Shown here: positions 1-10,598 of the stretch, in pieces | Layout: every line of letters starts with the position of its first letter | Position numbering within the stretch: position 1 is the first letter of the stretch | Assembly (NCBI GenBank): GCA_019054805.1 | Contig: JAHQIY010000007.1 | Location: forward strand, 377,501-441,500 | From: Brachionus manjavacas | Taxonomy: Eukaryota; Rotifera; Eurotatoria; Ploima; Brachionidae | Length of the DNA stretch: 64,000 nucleotides | Direction: 5' to 3' | Translations under genes and position numbers: made by a program | The notes under the pieces: generated by a model | Databases searched by the model: none | The model's input: only the letters and a program-made list of their open reading frames with translations | What the model was told of the DNA's origin: nothing

Positions 1-559
1 GAATACAGGTAATACGACAATCCCTCCAAAATTTTACATCACGAGGTCTTAAATAAGCTTCAATTACTAACAGTCTCGAATCGACTTTTTGAGTTGAGTG
101 AGAGATATGTTAGGGCAGGACTGAGTCATTCTTGTCAATTGGTTGCCAGACTGGCGGAAGAATACAATTTTTTCCTTCGGAATTTTTAATTTTTGCATTT
201 ACGGCAATTTAAATATTATTATTATAAAACTCTTACTCATTCTGATTGATAAATCAATTTTGCAAAATATTGCTGAGTGTAACAATTTTATACCACCAAA
301 AAAAGGTTCCAAACTAACTTACATTTTTAATATGGCATAACCTTGTTTCTGCCTCAAATTCTTAGTTGCTAAATAAAGTTTCAAAACACTTTTTAATTGT
401 GGATGTGAGATAAAATTTGGAAAAAAATTATCCAAAAATTAATCTTAGTCAAATAAAGTCGAAATTTTTAGTTTTTATTAAATTATTGATTTTAAAAGAA
501 ACTCATCAAATTTATTTGAATTATAAAAATCTAAATTATTTTAAATTGTAAAACTCAAG
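1..559. other. No exon recognised; probably intron or 5' region of the kinesin gene
   Basis: AT-rich sequence upstream of the first kinesin exon I can place. The motor's first strand (the usual V-x-V-x-V-R-V-R-P-F motif) is not readable here in any frame, so it must lie before the window. The only sizeable open frame (143-340) is low-complexity and has no family features. Confidence 0.5.
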
Positions 560-3500
560 TTTTCTTTTGATCATTCATATTGGTAATTTTTAATACAAAC
601 AGCTCTTTTTAAATTATTAAATTAAAAAAATTTAAAAGGTCACATGATGGTTTCACTGAAAAGCATGACGGATTATTGGTTCCTGATTCACAAAAATCCA
701 ATTATGCTTCTCAACAAAAAGTGTTTGACGATTTGGGCACTGGCGTTTTAAAAAACGCATTCGAAGGCTTCAATTGCTCCTTATTTGCATATGGTCAAAC
801 TGGTTCTGGAAAATCTTATTCCATGGTTGGTTATGGGGTGAACAAGTTAGAAAATTTGCTCTTTCTCAAATAGATCTAGTCTTATTAAAACATTTCAGAG
901 GTATTGTTCCAATTACATGTGAAGCACTCTTTGAAAAAATCTCAAAAAACCAAGAAGTTTTTTTTTTCTTTTCAAAGTATTTAAAATTTAAAAAATTTTT
1001 AAATTAAAGAAATTTGAAGTTACATTTTCGATGCTCGAAATTTACAATGAACAAGTCAATGATTTGCTAAATAAAAATAACCAAAAAGGCGGTCTTCAAG
1101 TTAGACAGCATCCCAGTCAGGGATATTTTTATGCACAAGATCTGAAACGTATCCCTGTGGGCAGCTACAAGGAAATAGAGAGAAGAATTCAAGAAGGAAC
1201 AGCAAATCGAACAGTAGCATCAACTCATATGAACGCTACAAGCTCTAGAGCGCATACCATTGTGACTATAACATTCGATCAAATATTTGATTCACCTGGA
1301 GGTGAAACTAAAAAAAGTAGTGTGATTAACTTAGTTGATTTGGCAGGCTCGGAACGAGCAGATAGCACTGGCGCTACCGGCGACAGACTAAAAGAAGGTG
1401 CGAACATAAATAAATCATTATCAGCTTTAGGAAATGTAATTTCAGTAAGTATTTTAGCTTGATTTTTTTAAGAATTTTATTAAGTATTTTTACAATTAGG
1501 CTTTGGCTGAAATTTCAATGGGTTCAAAAAAGAAAATAGTTGTCCCTTACAGAGACTCAGTTTTGACCAAATTGTTACAAAATGCTCTTGGAGGAAACAG
1601 GTTTAAATTAACAAATATTTAAAATTTAAAATTAAATAATTTTTTTGAAAAGTAAAACAATTATGATTGCTGCCCTTTCTCCTGCTGATATTAATTACGG
1701 AGAAACTTTATCAACTTTGCGGTATGCGGACAGGGCTAAAAGAATTAAGACTAAGGCTGTGGTTAACGAAAATCCAATTGATAAACTTATTAGACAACTT
1801 AAAGTGAATAAAAAATAGATTGTTATTTTTTATTGATTTTGTCTTTAAAGGAGGAAAATGAAAAATTGAAAGCCATGATCGAAAGTGGAAAATTATCTCT
1901 GAATATTGATCCAAAGTCTGGAATCTCTTACAACAAAGAAGGTAGTTAATTTTTTTCAATTTTATGAAATGAATTACAATCGCGTAATTTGCTCCGCTAG
2001 ATTCGTTAAGAAGAAATTTCAAATAAAACTTTTAGGAATCTTGACAAAAATTGCTTAATCTAAAAATAAGATTAATTATTTCGTGAGCTATTATTTCGTA
2101 AAAATAAAATTAATTTCCGTTTAAAAACTGATATTTTTATTGATTTTAATACATCGTTTAATCTTAAAATAATATAAAATTAAATAATGTTTGTAAAAAT
2201 TATTTTGTGATTTTCAGTTTTTATGAATGTTTGATATTTTTGTATTTTTTTCTTGAAATATTTTATCCTTTTTAAGATTTTTAAGTACCTTAGTAATATC
2301 TTTAAGTATGTCTAAAACGTGGACCCATGAATTTTATAAGTTTTAATATTTTTCTGGCGTAAATATTTAAAAAAGAAAATTTTGAATAATTTTTAGCAAG
2401 ATAAGATTTATGATTAACGATTTGATAATTAATCAAAAATTATAAGTTGCCATAATGTGAGTTTATAGCTCAAGTCAGGTTTTCTTTGTTTTCTTCAGAT
2501 TCCTGACCAATTTCAAATCATTTCCTCTAAAGAATTTGTTAACTGCAGTAACTAATCTATTTTTATCAATTCCCTGGCCTATCGCCTCTGTTTCGACAAG
2601 ATAAATTCTTTCTTCAACTTTGTCTTTATTGTTACCATAAAGTTTTGGTTTATCATTCAAACTGTAAGCGTCTATTAAAAACTCCCGTTTCCGACATATT
2701 TGGTTCGGTTGACTGTTGCAGCTGAGTGCCTTCTGTCATAGTCTTTAGGCTTGATTGTGGTTTCGACTTACTGTACTGGTAGATTTGGAGATTTAGATTC
2801 ACCACACTTTCAGTCGGAACAGACGGAACTAAACTATTAAAATAAACATGTTTAGGACTCACTGAAGCTCCAAATTCTTGCCTTAACTACGCAGTAAAGA
2901 TTTCTCTTTAAGATTTGGATCTCTGACCTTCAGTAATATATTCGCAGTGATATCAATATTATGTATATTTTTAAAATTGAAAAAAAAACTCTTTTTTTAT
3001 AATTTATTAAAGCTAAAAGTCACAGTTTAGTATTTAGATTTGAGGATAAAATGTTTGAGGATATCGAGCAACTTATTGACTTAAATTTTTAAGAATTATT
3101 TGTAAACTAAGTTCATTGATATCATATATATATATAAATATATAAATTAACTGAGACTTATAGTATAAATTAGAAAAAAGTGTTCCAAAGATTCCAGTCC
3201 AACAATAATTTTTTTTGTAATGTTACAAAAAAGAGTTTCGGATTATTTTGAAATAACTTTGAATAAACTAAGTTGAATAAAATAGATTAAATTAAAAATT
3301 TTGCAAAAATCTAGATACGATCTTATTAAAAAGCTGATTTAATGGAAAGAGCTTTTTAGTTTTTGAATATATTGTCATATTTATATTCTTTTTAGCTCTC
3401 AAAAACTATAAAAATAATTAAAAAATAGTTGTTATGCTGGTCATTAAAATTTTTGAATTTATCTCTTGAAAGAAATCGAAGAACTAAAGAAAAAAATGTA

Positions 3501-6500
3501 TGAAGAAATTAAAGCGCAAATGGAAGTAAATCAACAGATAATAAAAGACGCCAACAGTAGTTTTAAAGAAAGAGTAATAATTAAGAGTGATATTTAAAAT
3601 TAAAAATTCATTTTTTGTTTAATTAAAAAGCTTGAAAAAGCTCAGCAAGAAACTGCAACAGAGACCAAAGAAAATCAATTAAAAGAGGAGCGTAAGCACA
3701 AAATTCCCTATTTGACCAATTTAAACGAAGATCCTATTTTGTCTTATGTAATATGCCACTTTTTGGATTCCAAAGAAATCAAAATTGGTCGCTCAGAAAA
3801 TTCTAAAATTAAATTAAATGGACTCGGAATTTTCAGTGATCACGCGGTTATTTGCAGAAAAAATAATAATTTTAGTCTAAATATTTGCCAAATTGGAGCT
3901 AAAGTCAAAGTGAACGGAATCAATGTTCAGCAACAAATTGAGCTCAATCATTGTGATCGAATTCTTTTTGGTAAATCTAGCAAATTTTAAAAGATTTTTA
4001 TTCTAATTTATTTTTAAGGATCATCAAACTTTTACGTATTTATTAATCCAAGTAAAGCCGAGTCAAAAGAGAAGCGTATTACTTGGGAGCAAGCTCAGAA
4101 AGAAATTGCCGAAGCTAAAGGTTATTCGAGTTCAAATTCAACTTTAACCAAAGAGCAAAAGTTAATCCAGGAAGAAATTATTGAACTTCTTCCAACTGTG
4201 ACTGAAGTAAATGCCATATCGGACGAGTTAAATAAACATCGTCTTTTTGAAATAATTATTTTGCCTGCAATTGCTTTTGAAGACTTTAATCCCAAATCAC
4301 CTAATGAACAGAAGTATATGAAAAAAAACAGAATATCTTTATCTAATATTTTTTTAAGAGTTATGATAAAAATGACTAATCTGCAAACAATGAATGTTTG
4401 GTTTTGGGACAAAGGCAAATTGATGAATAGAAAATATTTGATGCAGGACTTGTATCAACGATATCTGGAGGGAGAAGACTTTCTTCTAAGGATGAAAAAA
4501 GAAGAAGACCCATTTTGGGAGTCCGCTGAGGATTTATTTATTGGCCTAAGCAATTTTTTTCTTCAAAGTTTGTCTTATTCTATGGATTTTGAGGACAAAG
4601 CTTATATCAGTGATTATAAAGTAGATTCAATTTTTTACCTGTAAACCAAGAAAACAAACGCCCATGAGAATTTTTCTTTAATTTAAAAATAATAGAAATT
4701 TCCTCTTAATTTAGTATTTAGCTTTTTCGAATTTATTTGTAAAAAATTTAAAAAAAATTGTATCAAGAATCTTTAAATCATAAATTCGGCAATTTTACAA
4801 TTTGACATCCGGAAAAAATATAAACATATATAATACAATTGTATGCAAAGTTTGTCAAAAGTCGAATTCAAGTCTGGTCTTAAAATTTAGTTTATTGGTT
4901 TATTTATACAAGAAAAATGGATAATTTCGATTTAAATCTTATTCGTTTTTGATAAAAAACAGCTTTTTTTAAATTCTTCTATTTAATGCAAGAATACAAG
5001 AATTTAATACAACTTAGATCTCAAATTTTAAAGTCAAAGACAGACTTTAAATTTGAAATTCACTATTTAGACTTGATACTTTGAATTTTGACCAATTCTA
5101 ATTATATTTAATTAGCCAAACTTTTTTCAAAGTGAAAAAAAATGTTAAGTAATACAACTAAATAAGCAAAAATAAACTAGGAATTTAATAATAATAATAA
5201 TATATATAAGCTACAGCAAGACTAGCTTGCGGAGGTGGCCTACTAGGAGGTCACCTATGGCAGCTCCTTGCACATTACACATAAAAAATTACTGCAAAAA
5301 GAAAAAACTGTTTAAATTTTTAGGTCAAAATAATAATAAATAATAATAATACAAGTTACAACAAGCTAACAATCTAGACTTGCCAAGATGGGAAACAGTA
5401 GGATCCCATCTATGGTAACTGTGGTATGTAATAATAACAATAAAAAAAAAAAAAAAAAATCATTCATATACTAATTCATACTTTCATATACTACATATAC
5501 TACATCACCATTGCATTTTGAATTTTAAATTTTAAATTAATCTTTTTCTTTTTTTCTATTTCCTTTTCCTCTTTTCTTCTCTTTCTTTTCTTGAAAGAGA
5601 AGAAAAGAAAATTTCTTTAATGAAATCAAAAATTATGAGAATAATTGACCTTATCATTTTTTTAAAAGAAAACGTTTCCAGTTAGAGAATAGATAATTAA
5701 TTTTATTATATAAGGATTTAATTTAAATATTTTGTTTTCAAATTTTTTTTTTTTAATTTTATTTCGAATGTTAAATTAAAGTTCTAGTAATTTTTTTTAT
5801 TTTTACCTTTTTAACTAGAAAGGTTAGTGGAATATGAAAAAATCTGTTTTTTCGTATGATCGAGTATTTTTTTCACTTTGATTAGATTCTAATTATGAAT
5901 TTTAGATCCAAATAACTGTTAAAATAAGTAAAATTAGAAATAATTTTTTTTTATATAACACCCATAAGCCAGATAGATTTTTTCGACTCTTTTCGGTCAT
6001 TTTTTCCAATTTTCTCAATTGATTAAATTTGATTATTTAATTTTATTATTCTAAAACTTTTTTTTATATTATTTCTGTTTTTTAATTTAATTTAGAAATT
6101 ATCAAAGTAATTTAGCAAAATTCAGTCGAATTTAAATTGCAGATTTTTTAGTTGATAAATTTTGCAGAAAAAGTTTTTGATTAAAAAGAAAAATTTATTT
6201 AAATTTAAATTTTGTTGCTTCGTTTGATGTAAAAATTCAAAATGCAGACTAGTTTTCAAATTTTTTTGGTTAACAGGATACATGACTTCTCAAATTAAAT
6301 TTGCTTTTTCACTGTCTGAATAAAAAGGGCTCAGAGATCGGAACTATGACAATCAGTATTTCTCCATGCTATCAAGATGGGAAGGCATTGGGAGAAAATG
6401 CATATACTGATGATCCAAATACACTTTTAAACAAACCATTTAATTTTTCGGTTTGAATTTACTAAAATTACTAAAAAAAATAAAATTTTCTAAAAGATAA

Positions 6501-9500
6501 ATATATCCAAATGTGAAATAAATGATTTTGATAATGCAAAGGGTTTCAAGATCAAGTTTAAGATATTCGGAGACAAAAGCGAAATTGTCGAGACACCGAT
6601 GGCTAAAAATGAAAATGAAATTAAGTTTAATTTTAATCATCTTGTTCAGTACAAGTCATTAAAAACTGAGCATTTAAACTTTTTTGAAACTGGAAGTATT
6701 ACGTTTTTATTTTACGCAATACAGAAAGAATACAGTCCAAAAGCAAATATTAGTGGCCTATCGACAAGGGTATGTGTGAATAAAAAGGGTGATATATAAT
6801 CTTAGGGAAAATTTCCGATTAAAAATGATATGCGCTTTAAGAAGTAAATTAAAGATAATTTTCATAGAATGACATCAAGTTTTAAATTAATCCTATCATA
6901 AAAGTATGTTAAGCTGTAAAAAAAATGCTTAAAAACATTAAGTCAAGTAAAAATCTATTCCAAAAATTTTGAGAGATTTTTCTGGAATAATATTGAGTAG
7001 AAACTCAGATAAAAAAGTGATCCTAAATTAAGTTTTTTTAAAGCGATTTAATTTAAAAACTTTACAGAGTTAATTCAAATAAAATGTTTTAAAAGAATCA
7101 CATTATTTTTTGCTATTATTTTAATCAATTTAATGTATCAATTCAAGCAAAAAATGTTTTGATTTTTTAAAATGTTTCTTTCCTAATATCTTATGGTTAA
7201 TCAATAAGCTATTTCTAAAAGACCGAATAACAATTTTTAATTTAGTTATTATAGAATATAATTATAAATTAAATAATCACATCTTACTCGAATTCATGTT
7301 TTTAAGCATTTTTGCTACTAAAAACCCTTTGATGATAAGATATATTTAAAATTAATCATTCTTTACTCAAGTTAACAATTAGAGATTATTTAATTATTTA
7401 AAAAGTTTTAAAAAAATAATTGGAATTCTTGAAAGCTTTTTGAAAGTGAAGCTAAAGTTTTACAGGTTCATGTCAAATTTGTAATCATTTGTTCTTTTTA
7501 TCTGTGATCAGTCAAATCATGCTGGGTAGGTGATCATAGATTTTTTTTTATCAAATTTTAGATTATCATATAATTTTTGATCAAAATTTATTGTAACACT
7601 CTCTCTACCCCAGCCCCTTTCTCCGGCCTCTGCTTCTTTAATTTCTTATATAAAGAGGTTGTGCATATTTAATGGGAAAATTCGCTCCCTAGACCATCCC
7701 ATGTTTATGCCCATATTATATATCATTTTGAAGGTCATCATATTAGGATCATAAAAAAATATGTTTTACGTAAATAAAAGTTTGGGACCATGAGAAATAA
7801 GAGCTTAAAGACTACCAACTCTAAATATTTAAAATATAAGAAAAACGTATTAAAATAAGAGTGACGATATGAGTGCTGAAAAAATAATCGTCTTGTATAA
7901 AATTTTATGCTCTGTAAGATAAAGCCATTGAGGAAAAACTAAATAAAAAAATTGAAGTTTTATTGAAAGATTTTGATATTAAATAGTATATTTATATTTT
8001 TTATATTTTCAATATGGCCCCAAATTATTTTTCTTTAAATTTTTAAAAATACATGTTTTTTAGTGATTTATCTTCAATTATAAGTGATTTTCTTGCTTAA
8101 ACACCGAAAATTTCTCGAGATCATAGTTAACAAATTTTGGGTTATAAAAAAGACGATTTTTTCTATTTATAATTAAAACAAAAGAGAGATAGTTTAATAA
8201 TATTTTATGTTTGAGATTCTATTTCTAATGTTTTAGGTACTTTATCTAAACTAACTGTAAAATTATGGCTCGTTTCAATCAACAAAAAAGGGGGTAAAGT
8301 TTGAAATCTACTTAAATTATTGTAATAATAGCCACAAAAGTTACATTTAGACTCATTTACCATTAATGAATTATTATCGTTTTCAAAAAGTAACATAACA
8401 CCATTACTGTGAAATTCACTATCTGCAGCTAACTGACCTTGACCAAATACTTGAACCTGATTAAGGAACATGAAAATAAAATACTTTGAACATTTATCGT
8501 TATAAAGCTAATTATTATTGTTTTTTTTAATTTGAAAATTTAATTTAGTAAGTCTAAATTAATTTTTATAAGTTATTGATACAAATCAGTTGATTTGTAA
8601 AAAATTATTTGTATTTCATCAATTAATTGATAAAATAATCGAATTGTACCTTAAATGGTAATTTTTTGATGAATTCAGAGAAAAAATGGCTTTTTCATTT
8701 TTTAAAAATAAAGTTTGAATACACTAGATTTTTTGTCTTATTTTAACGCTGTAATGTTTTTTTTATTATGGAAAGTTTTTTTTAACCCTTTTTTTTGGAG
8801 CGAACTTTGCATGTAAATATGCACAACCTCTTTGTTTGATTTTGTTTTAAGTTAGAGTTTTTGATTTTTCAATAAAGTTTTGTGAAAGAATATAAATTCT
8901 TTTATTTAGTAGCGCCACGCTTTTAAATTATTGTAAGAAAAATTTCCTGAACAAAAAATTTTGTGAACAATTTTATTTTTTTGTTATCTTTAAATATCTC
9001 CCTGAATTTTGAAAAAAAATTCTTTTAATAAATTAGTTAATGCTCTTTACCAATTTTACACCTAAGTCTTTTTTCATTAATTGATTGCAAATGGGACATG
9101 GAACTGGATAAAATTTTTGCTCAAAGCTTTGTTAGCAATATCTTGTGTGGTTAAAGAAACAACTGGAGTGGCCATGGCCATTTTTTTATATTGATCAGCT
9201 TTTTCTTTGATATTATTTAATTCTAAACTTCAAATTTTAGAATTTATTTTTTCTAGATCTGTTTCTAAATTCTCAAAACTAATTAATTAATTTCTTGAAA
9301 AAAAAATATTTTTTTATATTGTAGTATAAATCTAAAGCGCCGGAGAAAGGGGCTGGGGTAGAGAGAGTGTTACAATAAATTTTGATCAAAAATTATATGA
9401 TAATCTAAAATTTGATAAAAAAAAATCTATGATCACCTACCCAGCATGATTTGACTGATCACAGATAAAAAGAACAAATGATTACAAATTTGACATGAAC

Positions 9501-10049
9501 CTGTAAAACTTTAGCTTCACTTTCAAAAAGCTTTCAAGAATTCCAAATATTTTTTTAAAACTTTTTAAATAATCAAATAATCTCTAATTGTTAACTTGAG
9601 TAAAGAATGTTTAAACAGCAATTAGTTGAAACATCTAATAATTAATTTAAATCCACCTTCATTAAAAACCAATTTTAGACTCAAAGGGAACAAGTTTTTA
9701 ATTTTTTTTTTAATTGTTTTTAAATCTAACATTTCTAACATTATGTTTCACCCGTTATTTTGAATATAATTTATTTAAATTGTTTTAGGAATTAAAAATT
9801 TTGCGTCAAAATGAAAATAAAGCGCACAATTTTGAAGAAGAGCTAATACACAAACATGGACATGATATTGACCCGACTCATATTAAGCTTGAGTTGTCTC
9901 TATTGCAAAGAAAGCATGAACACTTGATGGAAAAAGAAATGATGATACAAAAATTGTGCAATTCTTATTCTAAAAAGTCTCTTAACAAAGAAACCCAAGA
10001 TTTTTTAAATGAAATAATGAAAATTTTGTATAAGAAACCTAAAAAATAA
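560..10049 (+). CDS. KIF28: Kinesin-3 motor, KIF28/KLP-6 type (5' partial)
   Basis: Microtubule plus-end motor of the kinesin-3 family; the C. elegans relative KLP-6 works in sensory cilia. Exons: 560-582, 639-845, 899-956, 1010-1444, 1500-1600, 1653-1803, 1851-1941, 3473-3573, 3631-3970, 4019-4620, 6328-6450, 6542-6769, 9789-10049; phases agree throughout. Visible motifs in order: SYWSHDGF, P-loop GQTGSGKS, switch [10 protein letters not shown], switch [21 protein letters not shown] and the [13 protein letters not shown] end of the motor. Next come a short coiled coil, an FHA domain (exon 3631-3970, core IGRSEN) and a tail with DPFWE and [10 protein letters not shown], typical of KIF28/KLP-6 rather than KIF1 or KIF13. 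No pleckstrin domain was seen, as expected for this subfamily. The N-terminal strand of the motor is outside the window. An AATAAA lies at 10118-10123. The subfamily call is confident; only the small exon 560-582 and the far 5' end are tentative. Confidence 0.88.
1942..3472. other. KIF28 intron with a gag-like relic
   Basis: A 1.5-kb intron between phase-1 splice sites. Apart from the minus-strand relic at about 2455-2865 it is AT-rich sequence with no recognisable genes or structured repeats. Confidence 0.6.
2455..2865 (-). pseudogene. Gag-like fragment of an LTR retrotransposon
   Basis: Two minus-strand open frames that touch at about 2655 read as one protein with a one-base frameshift. 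The second contains the pattern P-K-L-Y-G...[10 protein letters not shown]...GIDKNRLV...FFRGNDLK. This resembles the capsid region of retrotransposon Gag (F-x-G, W or Y-V-E, then LRG or FRG), but the match is by eye. It is antisense to the host gene and less AT-rich than its surroundings. No LTRs, protease or reverse transcriptase accompany it, so it is a small relic. It could instead be a lost unrelated ORF. Confidence 0.4.
4850..5098. mobile_element. MITE-like element, TTGGTCAAAAGTC family (diverged copy)
   Basis: The left end at about 4850 reads TTTGTCAAAAGTCGAATTC. The right end at 5070-5098 reads as its complement with mismatches (ACTTTGAATTTTGACCAA). The ends match the better-preserved copy at 39716-40104. 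No coding capacity. Confidence 0.5.
5190..5285 (+). repeat. Hairpin unit 1
   Basis: An ATA-rich leader is followed by a GC-richer core containing an 8-bp stem: AGGTGGCC (5233-5240) pairs with GGTCACCT (5249-5256) around an 8-nt loop. It is followed by ATGGCAGCTCC. A second unit with the same layout starts about 145 nt downstream. Function unknown; it could be a SINE-like repeat or a structured RNA. Confidence 0.55.
5335..5435 (+). repeat. Hairpin unit 2
   Basis: Same layout as unit 1: an ATA-rich leader, then AGATGGGA (5386-5393) pairing perfectly with TCCCATCT (5404-5411) around a 10-nt loop, followed by ATGGTAACTG. Stem positions 3, 6, 7 and 8 differ from unit 1, yet every pair is kept. 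Confidence 0.55.
8205..8471 (-). pseudogene. Transposon-encoded ORF remnant (Cys-x2-Cys protein)
   Basis: An 88-residue open frame inside the long-TIR element. It has a K-C-N-F-C-G motif near residue 43, then LPPFLLIE and a V-P-K-T-L-E-I strand. Cys-x2-Cys followed by PPFLLIE recalls ubiquitin-protease-like folds carried by some animal transposons, but that comparison is from memory and weak. The ends are ragged, so it is probably a fragment. Confidence 0.35.
9015..9295 (-). pseudogene. Transposon-encoded ORF remnant, upstream part
   Basis: On the minus strand, frames broken by stops or shifts read [13 protein letters not shown], then [11 protein letters not shown] and [21 protein letters not shown], then in another frame [17 protein letters not shown] with a Cys-x2-Cys pair. 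Same strand and order as the 8205-8471 frame, so both probably come from one degraded transposon protein. Confidence 0.35.
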
Positions 10050-10598
10050 TTTTACTGATAATCTTAGAACTTTTATAATTTAAAAATTGAGATTAATTTA
10101 GTCAGTGATTTTACTTTAATAAACCCTTGATTTTCATGTCTGATGATTTTATAAAAAAAAAAAATTCAAAAACTCGAGTATACAAAAAACGCTTTAAAAT
10201 TAGGTTGAACAGTTTAAAAACCTGTCAACCAGTCCTATTTATAATTTATTCTGAAGTACAAGGTAGGAGAAACGTTTAAAAATTGATTTTGACTGGAGAA
10301 CCTTATCGGTGGTTAATTGTATGCGGAATTTTAGTCTCAATCTTTTTTGCAAAGACTTAAATTATGAAAATCATTATGATGGCAAAATTTTTATTTAAAC
10401 TCACGAGAAAAAAAACTAAACTTTTTTTTTAATTTAAAAAAAAAGTAATAAAAAATAATATTTTAAAACAGAGTATAATTTACAAAGAATTTTATTTAAA
10501 TTTTATTCTAAATCAGATATTTATTAATATTAATCAAAGTGTCAATATAAACTAAAAAGCTATAATATAACTATTATTGCGGTCTACTATATTTAAAG
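10050..10598. other. Convergent intergenic region
   Basis: Lies between the 3' ends of the kinesin (+) and the SLC4 gene (-). It contains the kinesin polyadenylation signal candidate at 10118-10123 and otherwise AT-rich sequence; nothing else seen. Confidence 0.7.

Larger units (their letters stand above)
4621..6327. other. KIF28 intron with a MITE copy and a duplicated hairpin unit
   Basis: The coding frame runs on past the donor at 4620/4621 to a stop at 4644. Splicing after ISDYK to the exon at 6328 restores the conserved KIF28 sequence. The intron holds a short inverted-repeat element (4850-5098), two hairpin units with ATA-rich leaders (5190-5435), a poly-A run near 5441-5459 and a pyrimidine-rich stretch around 5541-5595. 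Confidence 0.7.
7352..9614. mobile_element. DNA transposon with 276-nt terminal inverted repeats
   Basis: Left arm 7352-7627 and right arm 9339-9614 are nearly perfect inverted copies; for example CTACCCCAGCCCCTTTCTCC at the inner left end matches the complement at the inner right end. A second, shorter inverted repeat lies inside (7652-7688 with 8797-8833), so there may be a nested element. Coding relics sit on the minus strand. No target-site duplication is obvious and no DDE transposase is readable. Arm similarity suggests fairly recent activity or arm-to-arm gene conversion. Superfamily unknown. Confidence 0.8.
6770..9788. other. KIF28 last intron, hosting a long-TIR transposon
   Basis: A 3-kb intron from GTATGT at 6770 to the TTTTAG acceptor before 9789. 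Most of it is the inverted-repeat element at 7352-9614; the flanks (6770-7351 and 9615-9788) are plain AT-rich sequence. Confidence 0.75.

Noticed and set aside
143..340. 65-residue frame at the window start
   Set aside because: Ile/Asn/Leu low-complexity with no link to the kinesin motor.
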